A DNA stretch of 64,000 nucleotides from Siniperca chuatsi (Eukaryota; Chordata; Actinopteri; Centrarchiformes; Sinipercidae): positions 18,974,333 to 19,038,332 of the forward strand of contig NC_058045.1 in the NCBI RefSeq assembly GCF_020085105.1. The letters run 5' to 3'. A program made the translations under genes and the position numbers. Below are positions 30,212 through 44,200 of this stretch, in pieces. The notes under the pieces were generated by a model, which ran no database searches, had not been told where the DNA came from, and saw nothing but the letters and a program-made list of their open reading frames with translations. Positions within the stretch are counted from its first letter, which is position 1. Each line of letters opens with the position of its first letter.

Positions 30212-32448
30212 TTACTTTGGTGACATTATCGTAACTGAGGCTCCTCTGGAGACCATGAACCCAGGGTACAGAGGCTGGGAGAAAGTGGTCTGAACTCTGT
30301 GAAGGAGCATCATTTTATCAGAATCAGACACGCTGTAGAAGGACAGGCTCCCTGTCTTATGGTTCAGATACACTCCTACAGTAGAGGAGCAGGTGATGGA
30401 TATTTTGGTTTTGATTCCACTGTGCCAAAAGGTGCAACCAAATTTTGAAAGGGAAATGCACCAGGACTGGTCTGTATATCCAAAGCCACTTTCTTCCTGC
30501 TGTGCCCCTTTATAGCACACAGCAACCTCAACCCTGGGCCCCCGCCATTCAACCTCCCAGTAGCAAACACCAGTTAAACCTTCAGTGCACAACACTTGAT
30601 CATATTTGGTAAATCTCTCTGGGTGGCATGGATACCTCTGAGCTTTTTTAATCCAGGTTGCTTTGCTGTTGCCCTCAGAGAGCAACAGGTTTATAAATGC
30701 TGTGTTGGGATCCAAACTGAGGTGGCAGGAATCTGAAAAGCAGAAGTTGTTATTATTCAGTGTGACGAGTGAAGTACAGTGGTTGAAAAATATTTATGCC
30801 ACAATAATGACTCACAAAGGGAGAACTCCTGTCTTGTCTTAGGATCAGGATCAGCTTGAACTAAAAACAAAAAACAGACAAGAGAAGATTTTGGTAAACT
30901 GCCTAGTCATACAATATTACATGATTCCAGTAAATAATCATACATTATTTAAATAAAGGTGTTTTGTTACTTGTCTCAGATATTTCTGCAATAGCTTTTG
31001 CCATGTTTTCCATTTTGTCTGTCAAATTAGAAATAGCCTTTGTCACAAAGTCAAAAGTTGTGTGTAGAAGGATGTTGAAATCAGAGGATGCGTCGAGTTC
31101 TGGACAGTCAAAAACGGACTGGCAGCTCTAGAAAGATGTAAAAACAGAAACACAACATCAACACAACTACAGCCCTGCACACTAAATAATCAATGTATTT
31201 GTCTGTCTGTGTACCTGCAGGAAATGAATGTGATCCTCAGTGAGTGACAGCTGCTTCAGTTCATCCTCTCCCTTTCTCAGCTCAGAGATCTCCTTCTCCA
31301 GCTTATCCACGAGTGCCTCAGCGCGGCTCGTTGCAGCCTTCTCCTGAACTCTGATCAGCTCCTCCACAGCACAACGCCTTTTAGTCGCCATCAGGACAAT
31401 TTCAGCATGGGCCTTCTCATTTTGATCAACCGCTGCATCTCCAGAACACTGACAGTAGAAACAAATCTCAAACAATGTTAGTTACTTTCAAGAAAAGAAA
31501 TACAGGACACATTACATGCATTTAAGTCAGCTAAGAAAAAGCTAAGACAATTCACCTGCAGTGCTTTCATTTTCTGTCTCAGCTGCTGCAGCTGCTTCTC
31601 TTTCTCCTGTATTCCCCGCTGGTATCTTTGTTTTGTCTTTCCAAATTGTTTCTGAAAATAAAATCATATTGCTCACACCTTTGCTCATATACAGATATAC
31701 AGTCAATGTATCATCCTAAATCACCCTGTCATTGGTACAAAACACCATCTAGAAATTGAAATTTGGATTCCACACTGATTTCCGTAGCTATATGACTCTG
31801 ATAATTGCAACAGCACACTTACAAACACTAACTGTGGCCAAGAATAAGTACTCTTACTTGTATCTCTTTCCTCTCTGCTGCAGCCGAAACAGTGTCATGA
31901 CCTTTGTGCTCATCTATCACACAAAGCAGGCAAATGCACTGGCCGTCACTGCGACAATAGACTTCGAGCAGCTTGTCATGCTTAGAGCAGATCTTCTCAT
32001 GTAAGGAGGCAGAGACTTCCACTAGTTTGTGCCTTTTGAACGCAGCAGACTCATAGTGGGGCTGCAAGTGAGTAGCACAGTAAGAAGCCAGACACACCAG
32101 ACAAGACTTGACAGCTTTCAGCTTCCTCACAGTGCAGAAATCACACTCCACGTCCCCCGGGCCGACATCATCCTTCACAAGAGGGGTGGGTTGTTCTGCC
32201 CCTAACATTTTCCCTGCCAGATCAGCCAGCACTGTGTTCTTGTTCAACACAGGTCTGGGGGTGAAAGTGTGTCTACACTGGGGGCAGCTGTAAACATCTC
32301 TGCGATCCTCCTGGTCCCAGTAGCCATTTACACAGTCCATACAGTAGCTGTGGCCACAATGAAGAGTCACAGGGCTTTTCAATATGTCCAAGCATATTGA
32401 GCAGGATAAAGGATCCGGATCTTTACAGCTCGCTGCCATCTTCATCAC
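30212..32448 (-). CDS. finTRIM/TRIM16-like RING E3 ubiquitin ligase, copy 2
   Basis: Six coding exons: 32448-31858, 31651-31556, 31448-31215, 31127-30971, 30860-30816, 30732-30212, giving 547 residues. The 96-nt and 234-nt second and third exons are the canonical TRIM sizes. Exon 1 carries the RING (CSICLDILKSPVTLHCGHSYC ... CPQCR) and two B-boxes (CDFCTVRKLKAVKSCLVCLASYC; CSKHDKLLEVYC ... CLLCVIDEHKGHD). The coiled coil follows, then a PRY/SPRY of about 165 residues (DPNTAFINLLLSEGN, CYWEVEWRG, LSFYSVSDSD, LYPGFMV). Tandem copy of the gene at 25971-28855 in the same orientation. ATGs at 32448, 32445 and 32439 compete as start; I chose the first. It is divergent from tmem17. Confidence 0.9.
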
Positions 32449-32881
32449 AGCTCTCTTTAACTTTCGTTTTCTCTGAAAGCAAAAACTGGCTGTTAAATAG
32501 GAGGAGCTTTCAATGTCTTATTTACATTTTTTTAAGTCTCCCTGATTGGGAACGCGCCCCTTTATAGTTCATCATTTCTGTGATGTGAGGAAAAAAATGA
32601 AAACAGTTCAACAATTTAGGAAACGAAGGAACCAAGACTTGCCTGATTATTAGACAGAATTGTCAACTCGTTACATCTCACTTCCATCTTCGTTCAACTC
32701 GGTGGAGCCTGAAGTGTGCAGATTCAAGGCAAAACCACTGTTCATGCGAGATTTGAGCGGGACGCGAGATTTCTTTGGTATCCAAGGAGACGACGGCACC
32801 GTTCGATTTCTTTGCAGTGAGGAAGAGGCGGTGTGTTTTTCCTCTGATGATGTTTGTGTTTAGCAGATAGCATTTTACACA
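32449..32881. promoter_or_regulatory. Divergent promoter region between TRIM copy 2 and tmem17
   Basis: Only 433 bp separate the start codons of the two divergent genes. The stretch has several GAAA/TTTC motifs (for example TTTCGTTTTCTC near 32463 and GAAAACAGTTC near 32598) that resemble interferon-stimulated response elements, suggestive beside a TRIM gene but unproven. An open frame 32660-32863 lies in the tmem17 leader, in frame with it but closed by TAG at 32861-32863, 18 bp before the tmem17 ATG. Confidence 0.5.
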
Positions 32882-34583
32882 ATGGAGCTGCCGGGGACGA
32901 TCAGAAAACGTTTAGAAGACTTTTCTCGGAACGTTTTATTTGACCAGAGACGGACTCAGCCTTTCACAAAAGAGAATGGCACGTTTTTGCCACACGGTAA
33001 ACTCTGAATGCAGCTAACGTTATTGACGAATTAGCATTGATATTAACGTAGTTAGCTTACTAGCGATAGGAACGGATGGATTGGGCTCTTTGTCTCAAGC
33101 ATAGTTTTACTGTAGCTGTTGCTGAAATTGGATTGTTTATCTAAAGTGCATTTTCTGTTGTTTTTTTTGTTTTGTTTTCAGACAAGCGGGTTCTGTCTAG
33201 TCTCCACCTTCAGATGTCTCTGTACTTCAACATGTGGTTCTTCCCCTTGTGGTGGATCAGTGAAACTGTAATGCTGCATCTCAAGGTAAGGCAAAAAGAG
33301 AGAAAGTGAGATAGGTGAGTAAATAGAGAGGGGGTGAGGAAGCCAATGTGAAATATTGGGAATGTTACATTTTTGAAATAAATCACTGGACAGTGTAAAA
33401 ATGTAAACATCGGTGTCCCTGTAATTATAATTACAATAAAAGTGTATATAGGAAGGAAATAATTCAATTCCAAAACTACATTTAAGACAGACTTGGCCCT
33501 CAACAGACACTTCACTGTCAGACTGGATGACCATTGTTGCTAAACCTAAGCTAAAAGTCAGTTCAAGTTAAAGTTCACTGTGCTCCACGAAAAGATGGAT
33601 ATGAATCTGCTCTTCAGTTTGAACAACAAAGACAAGTCATTTTACCACCATTAAAATATGTATGACTTTGGTAGTAACTTTTAAAGGCAAAACCTATTAC
33701 TAGCCCGGAGAAAGGTATCCAAAAAAGCTGTGATGTTTATTACATTAAGGTAAGCAGCAATGTGGTCAAATGATCATAAAAGGCTGATACATGAGATAAA
33801 TTATTGCAAACGTCATTTGGTTAGGTATTTATTTTTTACTGGCATTCATTTTAATTGTCAGGATTAGACCTGGAAACAAGTGAAAGTATTCCATGCCATA
33901 AAAGCCCATTTTAATTAATCATTTAACTGCATTGTTGTAATTGTCATTTCTACCAGTATCCTGCCTTGCCAGACTACTACAAGTTCATTCTTGTCACTGT
34001 TCTCATCCTGATGACTTTGATCGAGGCCATTAGACTCTTTCTCGGTTATGCTGGGAACCTGCAAGAAAAGGTGGTGCATCACTCACACAAACATAACAGA
34101 TATAATTGATGTAGAATGAGTAAACACACACATAAAATGTGCAAGGCAGAGATTGTAATTCCTGTAATGTTTGTGTTTGTGGAAGGTCCCAGAGTTGGCT
34201 GGATTTTGGCTCCTGAGCATCCTGCTGCAGTTTCCACTAATCCTGTTTCAGCTCTTCAACGAAGCCATTATCATACAGCCCCTGGAAAGGGGCGTTCACA
34301 TAGTTCTCGCCATATTCATACTCACACAGGTATGATAACATTGGTTTAAATAAATGACTGTTATAGTTCTACCGTTTCCAATCTCAGCACTGCATATACG
34401 TAAATATGTGACATTGTGCATGCTTTCTAGATTTTATCATTTGGTGATTGTAATTGATTTAATTTAAATGTTTTTATTTAATGTTTTCATTCCTGAATGA
34501 TCCAGGCCCTCTCTGGTTTTGTGGCGCTCCGGGACATGGTCAGACACACAGAAAGCCAATTTCATCTCCGACAGTTTGACTGA
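32882..34583 (+). CDS. tmem17: Transmembrane protein 17 (ciliary transition zone)
   Basis: Five coding exons: 32882-32996, 33182-33285, 33957-34070, 34186-34329, 34506-34583, giving 184 residues (human about 198). The start MELPGTIRKRLEDFS aligns with human MELPDPVRQRLGNFS. LQMSLYFN, FPLWWIS, LPDYYKFI, TLIEAIRLFLGY and GNLQEKVPELAGFWLLS are nearly identical to mammals. Four hydrophobic segments are seen (about 55-75, 85-105, 120-140, 147-165). TMEM17 belongs to the MKS/B9 module at the ciliary transition zone. The C-terminal tail after FHLRQFD is shorter than in mammals. Fish may carry two tmem17 paralogues; I cannot tell a from b. Confidence 0.95.
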
Positions 34584-35289
34584 ATTCTGAAGCTCTGATG
34601 TCCCTGCCACATTGTGACACACCATGACATATCCTGATATAACATATATCATGTACTTCACACCCCCTGGACTCAGAGGCTGACAACAGAAAATGATGTG
34701 TCTTTTTGTATTACATGTAGTACGTGGGATATTTCCTCCCCACGATTGATTGTTAAAGAGAAAAACATTTGAACATATTTATTTTTGTATTTGATTCACA
34801 TTATATTTCATGGGATTGTATTGTTTTTTTTAGCAGTGTTGCAATAAATAAAATCTTATAACACGCAGCCTGTGCAGCTAATGTAATGCATCATAGGCTT
34901 TGTGTATTCTGAGAATCCAAAGGTTTCTGTAAATCTTGTCTTTATGAATATCAACAATCCATCAAAGTAGAATGCCATTGTCATTAACACTGTGCAAAAA
35001 TCAGTTTATATCACATATCACAATTTTAAGCAAGGATTGTCATTTGATATAAATTTTTTAAGACTTTTACTTGAGGGGTTCACTTCTATCCATATGACAC
35101 AAGTTTGAGCTGTGTCATGATATCTGTGTGAGGTAATACATTTTATTCCAGCATATCTGTTGTACACACCTGTTGAAGTTCTAGCAAAAATCATATTCCT
35201 CTTCATCCATCAGAGGAGGTTCACATCACTGGCCAGAGAATAAAGAGAATAAAATCAATCTGTAGCCTCCAGATTATAAATATTGTGCC
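34584..35289. other. tmem17 3' UTR and convergent spacer to agbl2
   Basis: Overlapping AATAAA signals for tmem17 lie at 34843-34852, about 260 bp after its stop. TTTATT at 35142-35147 is a candidate minus-strand signal for agbl2. Nothing else is seen. Confidence 0.5.
34843..34852 (+). terminator. Poly(A) signals of tmem17
   Basis: AATAAATAAA, two overlapping AATAAA hexamers, about 260 bp after the stop codon. Confidence 0.65.
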
Positions 35290-38200
35290 CTACAGTGGGG
35301 CAGACTGTGATGATCTTGTGACCATTGTTTCTTGTGGAGACGTACTTATTTGACTTTCTCTTCTAGAGTGATAGTGCCTGATGTCCTTCGCCTGAAGTCT
35401 AGCGAGGGTGTCTCTCTGTGGACGTGGAAGTTCCATCTTCATTAGACCTGAAGGCTTTGACACAGGAGATAAAATACCCAGGTGCCTTTTGTCTCCCAAA
35501 GTCTCTTTGCATAGTCTGAGGAAATTGAAAAAGGATATGAAGCACAGAAGACCATTGAAAGACCATAAAAATTAGGTAAAATGCATAATGCTTGTCTTAT
35601 CATCACTGCACAAAGATCAGGGCATGTGTCCCAATGTTTGAACTGCAATGGCAACCTGAACATTTAACACAGAGAGAGCGAATGAAAGACGAAGAGAGAG
35701 TGCTCAAGAGGATTAAAAGTGAATTTACCGTTTTCCTCTTAGGTCTGTGCCTCTCAGCACAGGCACAAATAAATTGCTGCATGATTCAGTTTCTCTCAGG
35801 GGGATGTCAGGTGTGAGATCGCTCTGGTTCTGCTCTCCAAGTGTTGCACATCTCAACAGTGACAAACACACTGAATAAATGACAAGATCAAGTAATGAGG
35901 AAGAGGTGAGGTTAGTATGTTTTTCACAATAATAATTTTAATTTCATATCAGTATAATTTGTGTGCATATGAAACCTGAGGAATCTTCTTCCTGTTCCAT
36001 ATTTTGCTGTTTGGTCTTGGTTGTGTCTGCGTGCGAGGTGGAGGAATTCTCAGGCAAAAAATAACGTTCTGAGACCCGTAAAGAGTTTCTGTCTCTAAAA
36101 ATATGCCGGCCGTTGAACTTGTCAGTGGTAAAACTTGACAGCAAGCGCTTTGTTGGAACAATGTCTGGAACCATCTTGACACACATGGATGAGGGAGACC
36201 TGCCAAAGAAGAGACGTTTAGTGAATTTGAACATACATGTAGTTATCTTCTGTGTATTGATAAGGATACAATGTCTGTGTGAGGATTACTTGTGGGGCGC
36301 TGTAAGGGAAGGTCGCAGCCCTGAAAGAGGGTGACGAGGCAGATGTGAATTGACTGAGAGATGATGAAACTTTGGACTTTTAAAAATGAATTCTGTTCCA
36401 TCTGGAACTACTGTACATGCGGACTAACCTCTGTAGACATTATAGGAGACAAAGGATTGTCGGGGGCAGTTATGCTGTTGCTGGTTGGAATGAATGAAAT
36501 TTGGTGAAGATGGAAGGATAGCACTCAGGTGCAGCAACTGAGAGGAGCATCTCCACTGTCCTGCGAAAGCATGAAAGCAAGTCAAGTACACTGTTCACTG
36601 CTGCACAAGACCTTTCCTAATGCATTGGTGCAGGAGACTATCTATGTATTGGACAATGAAATAATTTAAATATATTTCATGAGTCTCTACCAAACTTCCT
36701 TCAAAAGGCAACATGATCAACCTTAACCTACAAAATACGGTACTAAATTGATGGTAATGGTGAATTAGACACAGGGTGTGAGGACAATTTTTAGAAAAGC
36801 TGAGCCTACAAAATAAATGTTACCTGTGTGAGGTGACACAGCTGTGTATGTGCTGAGATGTGGACATGCTTTTGTCCTGCAATTGTTTTCATCCTAAAAC
36901 ACAGAAAATATATCAAAATCTGAGTCAAAATTACAGATTATATTCTGTTGCTTTAAGTATCACAAGAATGTATGTTATCACTGACTAATATTGTGCCGAT
37001 AATCAGTTGGTAAGAGTAAGGTGATTTTGTGAGAGAATTCAATCCGGATCGTCTGGGTCATCTTTACCTTGACAAGCTCGCAGCCCTGCCACAGAGTCAC
37101 CTGACTGACCTCCCCAGGTTGAGTGGTGGGAGGAGGGATCACAGCTTTTCTTATCAGGCCATTAACCTTCACAAAGACAGAAAAATTAATAGGTTCAGGA
37201 AATCTTCTCACTTCTTTGTCTGACTTATTCACACTCTCTCTGCATCATACCTGCCATTCTTTCCTGTGTCTTCCAACAGGCCTCTCTTGGATGCTCTCTT
37301 TAACTGTGTTCTCATGGAGAAGGTTGGACTCCTGCAAAGACCATTCACTAATCAGTCATTAACCAGACAAGGGTGTGCATTATTAATGGGTCATTTAGTC
37401 TCGTACAATATTTTTGATGCTGCTTTGCAGGACCTTTGGCTGTGTGTTATTCTTCACTCCCTCTGGTCGCAGCCTGTTCCTCTCTTTATGACTCCTCAAG
37501 CGTTTCTTTTTCTTCTTCACTGGAGTTTGCTGTGGAGGAGAGCAGGAGCATGTGGTACACTGATACGAGAAGACAGGATTCAAAACAGATTTTCACAAAG
37601 GAGTGTAAAAACACTATTCCATGGGAGAGTAGATTTATGTCAGTATACCTCTGGTTGGGCAGTCTGGTTCAGTAAATGAACTGGGAGTCCGTCAGAATCG
37701 GAACTATTTGAACCACTGGTGCTGTGAAAGCAAACAAGAAATATTCACATTCAAGCTGAATGAGAGCAGATTTTATACCTATCCCATGTTGCCCAAGACT
37801 GCTTTGCATGAGTATTTAAAATAATAATAATAAATTACTATATCACCTGGTTTCCAGATCAGACACAGAGATATTACAGTCGGTTCCCACATCTTTGCCA
37901 ATCCTGTCTCTGACCTCTTTTCTCAACAACGCTGCCAGCTCTGTCAGACAATAAGTGGTCTGAAATAAAAAACACAGAGGAAACATAAAAAAAACAGCTG
38001 CACACACACACACACACACACACACATAAAATCCTCATGAGTTACAAAATTCAAGCTTTAAAAACCAGTATCCAGGTATACACTCCCTGACAAAAGTCTT
38101 GTCGCCTATCCAAGTTGTAGGAACAACAAATAATAACTTGACTTCTAGTTGATCATTTGGAAACAGAAGTGGCTTATATGAAAGGCAAAGGCCTCTAGAT

Positions 38201-41200
38201 TATGCTTATTTTACCAAAATAAAATCTTATCATGCCTTGATTTTTAATTATTTAATTAGGACAGAGAGGTCAGACTTTGCTTAGACAAAAGTCTTGTCAC
38301 ATCTTTAAAGGATTCAAACAATCACAGATTAGAGCATCACCTGTGACAAATACTGTAATTAACACATTCCCAGGTGTGTAGAAGAAGAACCCCAGCACAC
38401 CCAACCTTCATTTGAAATGCATCCTGACCTCTGACAGCATGCCAAAGATTCAACCACAGACCAAAGTGCTGATCATCAAGAGCCTGAAGACCAAGTCTCC
38501 TGCTGAGGTGGCAGACATCTTTAATGTATCTAAACGTCAAGTGGAGAGGATAAGAAAAAGATTTGAAGAAACTGGTGAAGTTCATGACAGGCCCAGGTCA
38601 GGCAGGCCCCGTAAGACTACTGTTCGAGAGGACCGTTTGTTGGTTCGACAGTCCAGGGCCAGCCCTTTTTCAACTGCAGCAGAGCTACATAACAACTGGT
38701 CACCAGAAACCCCCGTATCTACAAGAACAGTTTGTCGAATTCTGTCACACAGTGGCCTCAATGGCCGAATTAGTGCTCAGAAACCAGCATTAAACAGAAG
38801 ACAACTAAAAAATCGTGTTGCATTTGCCAAGGCCCACAGCTTGCAGGAAGGATGGACTGTGGAAAAGTGGCAGAAGGTTGATTTTTCCGATGAATCATCT
38901 ATTGAACTGCATCCCAATCGTCGCAAAATACTGCAGAAGACCTATCGGAACCCGCATGGACCCAAGATTCACACAGAAAACAGTCAAGTTCGGTGGAGGA
39001 AAAATCATGGTTTGGGGTTACATTCAGTATGGGGTGTGCGAGAGATCTGCAGAGTGGATGGCAACATCAACAGTCTGAGGTATCAAGACATTCTTGCTGC
39101 CCATTACATTCCAAACCACAGGAGAGGGCAAATTCTTCAGCAGGATGGCGCTCCTTCTCATACTTCAGCATCCACATCAAAGTTCCTGAAAGCAAACAAG
39201 GTCAAGGTGCTCCAGGATTGGCCAGCCCAGTCACCAGACATGAACATTATTGAGCATGTCTGGGGTAAGATGAAGGAGGAGGCATTGAAGATGAAACCAA
39301 AAGAATCTTGATGAACTCTGGGAGTCCAGCAAGAATGCTTTCTTTGCCATTCCAAATGACTTTATTAATAAGTTATTTGAGTCATTGCCGAGACGTATGG
39401 ATGCAGTCCTCCAAGCTCATGGGAGTCATACACAATATTAATTATTTTTCCACTGCACCATGACTTTATGTTCTGTACTGTACATTATTTCCTTTAAATG
39501 ACAAGACTTTTGTCTAAGCAAAGTCTGACCTTTCTTTCCTAATAAAATTATTAAATATCAAGGCATGATAAGATTTTATTTTGGTAAAATAAGCATAATC
39601 TAGAGGCCTTTGCCTTTCATATAAGCCACTTCTGATTCCAAATGATCAACTAGAAGTCAAGTTATTATTTGTTGTTCCTACAACTTGGATAGGCGACAAG
39701 ACTTTTGTCAGGGAGTGTATTTGGGGGCATACCATTTTTCCTTTTCTTGGACTGAGATGGAGCTCCAGTGCTGGAAGGAGCCTACATTTCTAAATAAATT
39801 GTAGTCAGACATGCTGCTTTATCTCTCACCTTCGTTGGATCAGGGTCACAGTAGTCCAGCAGGGTGTCACAAAAGTAAAAGCCAAGGGACTTCAAGTCTC
39901 CAGTAGTAAAATGTGTTCCTCTCCTGTCGCCTAACATTCAAACAGATGATAGATCCTCATGCAAGAGACATGCAAGTCTACACACACAAACACACATTTG
40001 GAAAATCTAAACTCACCCAGAGAGGAGCCTCCAAAGGTGGCCTCCATAGTGTAGCTGTTTTTGATGCCAAGTCTCCACATGGTGATTCGTCCTGTTCCCT
40101 CTTTGCTCTTCTGCACCCGGAACTTACAACTCTTAAAGGAGAACTAAGGAAGGGAGTGATTTAGATGCTGTGGTTGAAATGTTGAGTATGCACAAATGAA
40201 CACCAAGGAATAAACACAGCCTCTGAAATGTGGTGAATATGAAGTGTTCCTCATATTGTAAAGAGTGGTGCTGTGTGTAATAGATTGGTGACCGTTGAAT
40301 AAGTATGGTAAGCTAATTAAAACAGGTCCATAAAAGGCTGAAAATAATAAATGTAGAACTTTTAATTTTACTTCTAACAAGTCAACAAAAACATTGAAAG
40401 CCATGTGTTACTCTACCTTATTACTGGCATTCTTGCTCATCATTAGTGGAAAGACTCTCTCGTGAAGCTTCAGCGAAGCATCACCTCGGTTGTTACAACC
40501 GTACATGAAGACATTGTTTTTACGGTTGTGGCCATGAAAGTCACAGTAAAGAACTACATCCATCTCAGCCATCAGCCTGGGGAAGAAATAATGCATAACA
40601 GGGCCAGATATTTTAGTTCAGAATAGATTGTGGTTAGTCAACATTCCAAATAGGAGAATGTTGGAGAGAAATAGAGAGCATGTAAATGTATGAGCCATGT
40701 TTGGGGAGCTACTTTGAAAATTTTGTTTTTCAAGACACAATTCAAAATGGGAAAATTTCCACAAAGCTACCCTCAACAGACGTTTGTATGCAACTTCAAA
40801 GATCCTGGTTAACTCAGCAGCCAGAGACGTTTGTTGCATCTCTGCCTCTCTTTTTCATCTTTCCTTCCTGTTTCTACTCTACAACTATGTAATAAAGGCA
40901 GCTATGCCGGGGGGCGGGGGGTTACAAAGTCAATTGACTTTGTACCAAGTGATCATCATAATAATCTTTCTGGCATCCATCCATCCAGCCATTTTTCTTC
41001 ATCTTCTTACACTGTTAAGAATAGTAGGATCCTACTGGCATAATATAAACAATATATAAATGAAATATACAAACATACCATTGGATTTTGTATTGTAAGG
41101 ATATGTGCTTTTTTGTAAAGATAAAGCCCAGTAAAAGTGCATGCAGTGAAGTTTTTCCAAAATTATACTGCTTTCTTCCATAAAGACTGGGAATAAATGC

Positions 41201-44200
41201 AAACTAAATAACGCAATCTGTGTTCATTGCAAGTGTGTTTGTTCATGCATGTGTCCTGTCTTACCTTTCCACCATGTTTCGGGTGTGCCACACACAGGGA
41301 AAGGAATCCCTGAGCAATGTCTTGTAATTTCTGTTGAGGTCCCTGCCTGCCAGAGAGCAGCGGTAATTGCCCACTACCACACCATCTGGGTTCAGCATCG
41401 GCACCACCTGCAGCACCACGAATCCAAATTAGAAAAAAAAAAACAGTGTTTGCAGTATACAGCATTACAACATACAAAAATCGCAACACAACCTCATTCT
41501 ATTCATTCACCATCTACTTTATAAAATACTATTCAGACAAATTCAAATTCAACAAATTTGAATGTAGCAATGATCATGATAATGAGACAGATGTGAAACT
41601 ATGAGCTTGAGGTCCCTCACCTTAAAAACAAAAGTGTCCCTGAGTAGCTGAGCATCCTCTGAGTCCCCGAGCAGGAAGTCTAGGAACCCCTCCATCATCC
41701 AGGAGGCGTTGGTTTCTCCAGGGTGCACTCGGGCCATCACCACCACAGCCTTCTTGGTCCTGCCCTCCACCCTGCTGACCCCCCGGGACGTTATTGTCAC
41801 CACATACACGGCATTCCCAGCCAGGCTGTGGCACAGGACCCGCAGTGTACAGTATGACGCAACTACTGGGTTGGAAGAAATGCGCCTGAGGTAGCGCTGC
41901 AGGTTTGAATAGGTGTAGGGGTAGCAGTGGGCCAGGTAGCAGGTGTCTGAGTCACAAGGGAACTGGAGAGTCCAGGTGAGTGAGTACAGGGTGATTGTGT
42001 CGCTGTTGTTGTCCTTTGTATTCTAAATAGAGACAGAGATAATGTTTTTTAAGAACACAATTAGAATTTAAATTTTGTGAAGTCATGCTGTTCTAGTTTT
42101 GCTTTTGTAATTCTGGCAGCATGACTGACCACAGAGGTTTCTGCATGTTTTAATGTACTTACTAAAGATCTCATACTTACTCAATCCTACCACCAAGCAT
42201 TTTCCAAAGCACATCAAAAGTTTTACATTTATTTCAGTTAATGGCACTTAACTTCTGAATGCTGTCTTCACTCAGCTTGTGGAATGTCTGGATGATAGAT
42301 GGCTGCCAAAGTAAAACTTTATTCCAATTTATATAATAGTATATATAAAGATACAGTATATAATATATAAAGTAGGGGCAGTACATTTTTCCTTCGCTGT
42401 TCCTCCCTTCCAATTAAATTTTAAGTTTGAGTCTTTTTTCATTGTCTGTTTATTTACAATACTGCACTGTGGACAGGTTGTCGTCAACACAACAAAAGCA
42501 TAGAGTATTTTTATTATTATTTTGATTAAGGGAAGTTTTGGACAGCAATACTTTTTTATTACTAGTGAGGGCCATTTGATTTTAACTTCAGGCAATTCTT
42601 TCCCTTTGTTCCCTTATTTATGGCTAGAAGGACTCACTTTTTGTGCATAATAAATTGTATTCCTACGGGGCTCCCTTCACCTGCACTACCATGCAGTGAA
42701 AACACAACTTTTTGATAAGACATAAAGATGATTAAATGTTCTCCGTCACAGATTACCTATTTAAAACAAGTTTATAATCTCTGCAAATTCAATTTCATTC
42801 TATACTCACATAAACTGAAAATGGCAGCTGCTGTTAAAGTATGAAATGGGCTAGTTTTGCCATTTTTGAATTTTCCAACTTATGTCAGAAAGTTCACCTA
42901 CTTGATTGCAGTTACGGTAGTATCTGATATTGGAGCCGGTGCGTTGCCATCCAACACCTTTCTCCTCGGCAGCCCTCTCAGAGTAGAGGAGTGGTCTCAT
43001 ACCCTGAGAATACAGGCTGCTGTTCTTCATCAAGTTGATGATAGTGAAGCGGTAGGTCACTCCAGCCTTCATGTTCCTGACCCTGAAGTAAAACCACTGC
43101 GTGTGTTTTCTGGTGTACATGTCTGTGCGCAGGGTGAGCTCATAATCATAGACACCCCTGAACAGGGAAGAAATATGGGTGGAGACATAGAGAGAGTGAC
43201 TTAACCTAGAGCCACAATAAAAAACTAACAGGGATGAAAATATAATGGATGAAAAGCTGCAAAGACTCACACTTGCACAGCCTTCTGAAGGTTCCCACTC
43301 TCAAAGCGTGACTCAAACTCAAGGATGAAGTCTGTCTGATTGACATCATAAGAACTGGCACTCTTAATGGGCCCCCTGCTTCCTCCAACACGAGAGCAGG
43401 TGAAATAGGGACGCTTACTAGCTTAAAAGAGTGAGAAAAACAGGACAAGAGTGAAAATCTAAATATTAGATTTGGTAAAAACACAGCTTTCAATAAAAAA
43501 ACAAAAATGCCTTTGCAAAATGCAGTCGGTGTCAAAAGTTACCATGGTCAATGCAGTATACCACTTTCCCTCTTTCCTCTCCGGCTGGCATGGGTGTCCT
43601 CTCATGTCCTGTGGGCTGATAGAAAGGCTCTGGCTCTGGGGGGTCCCACTCTACAACATACACTCTCTTGGTGTCATTACATGTTAACATTAATAGCGAA
43701 AGGGCATGCCAAGTATTAAACTGTGTTTAATTTATTGATTTCCTCATATTTTTTGGATATGTTTTGCCAGAAACATCTCCTCACAAATTTGACTCATTGC
43801 CTACTCTTGGGTTGATTAACACCATTGATAAGCTTTTGTGCATATCAGTAACATACCTAGTAACAAGATTGTTTATATACAATTTTTAATTACCTATGTG
43901 ATGGATAATGTCACTGATGACTTCACACTCTATGGGCCAACGGGGGCAGGAGATAGATGGGAAGTTAACAAGGTCCAGCGGTGCTCTGAGACTCAAAACA
44001 GGTCGGCCACCATCAAAGTCTATGAGCAGCTGCCTGGTCCGCAGAGTCTGATTTAGGTTTATAGATACTGAGTGGGGACATGAATCACACCTTCAATAAT
44101 TGTTCTTTCATGCTCCTGTTCTTCCAGTGGTGCACTATGGATACATACATTTTTCATCAGGTCTGCCCCCTTACCTCACCTAGACTAAACAAGCTTGTCC

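Noticed and set aside
36824-36893. Longer version of an agbl2 exon starting at 36893
   Set aside because: It would enter the next exon in a frame that gives a Pro/Cys/Gln-rich, less protein-like tail; the start at 36876 joins to [19 protein letters not shown]. Not certain without transcript data.
39311-39311. Treating the 299-codon transposase frame as an intact gene
   Set aside because: Part of it (about 38930-39035) is out of the family frame and the C-terminus is cut short by a frame change.
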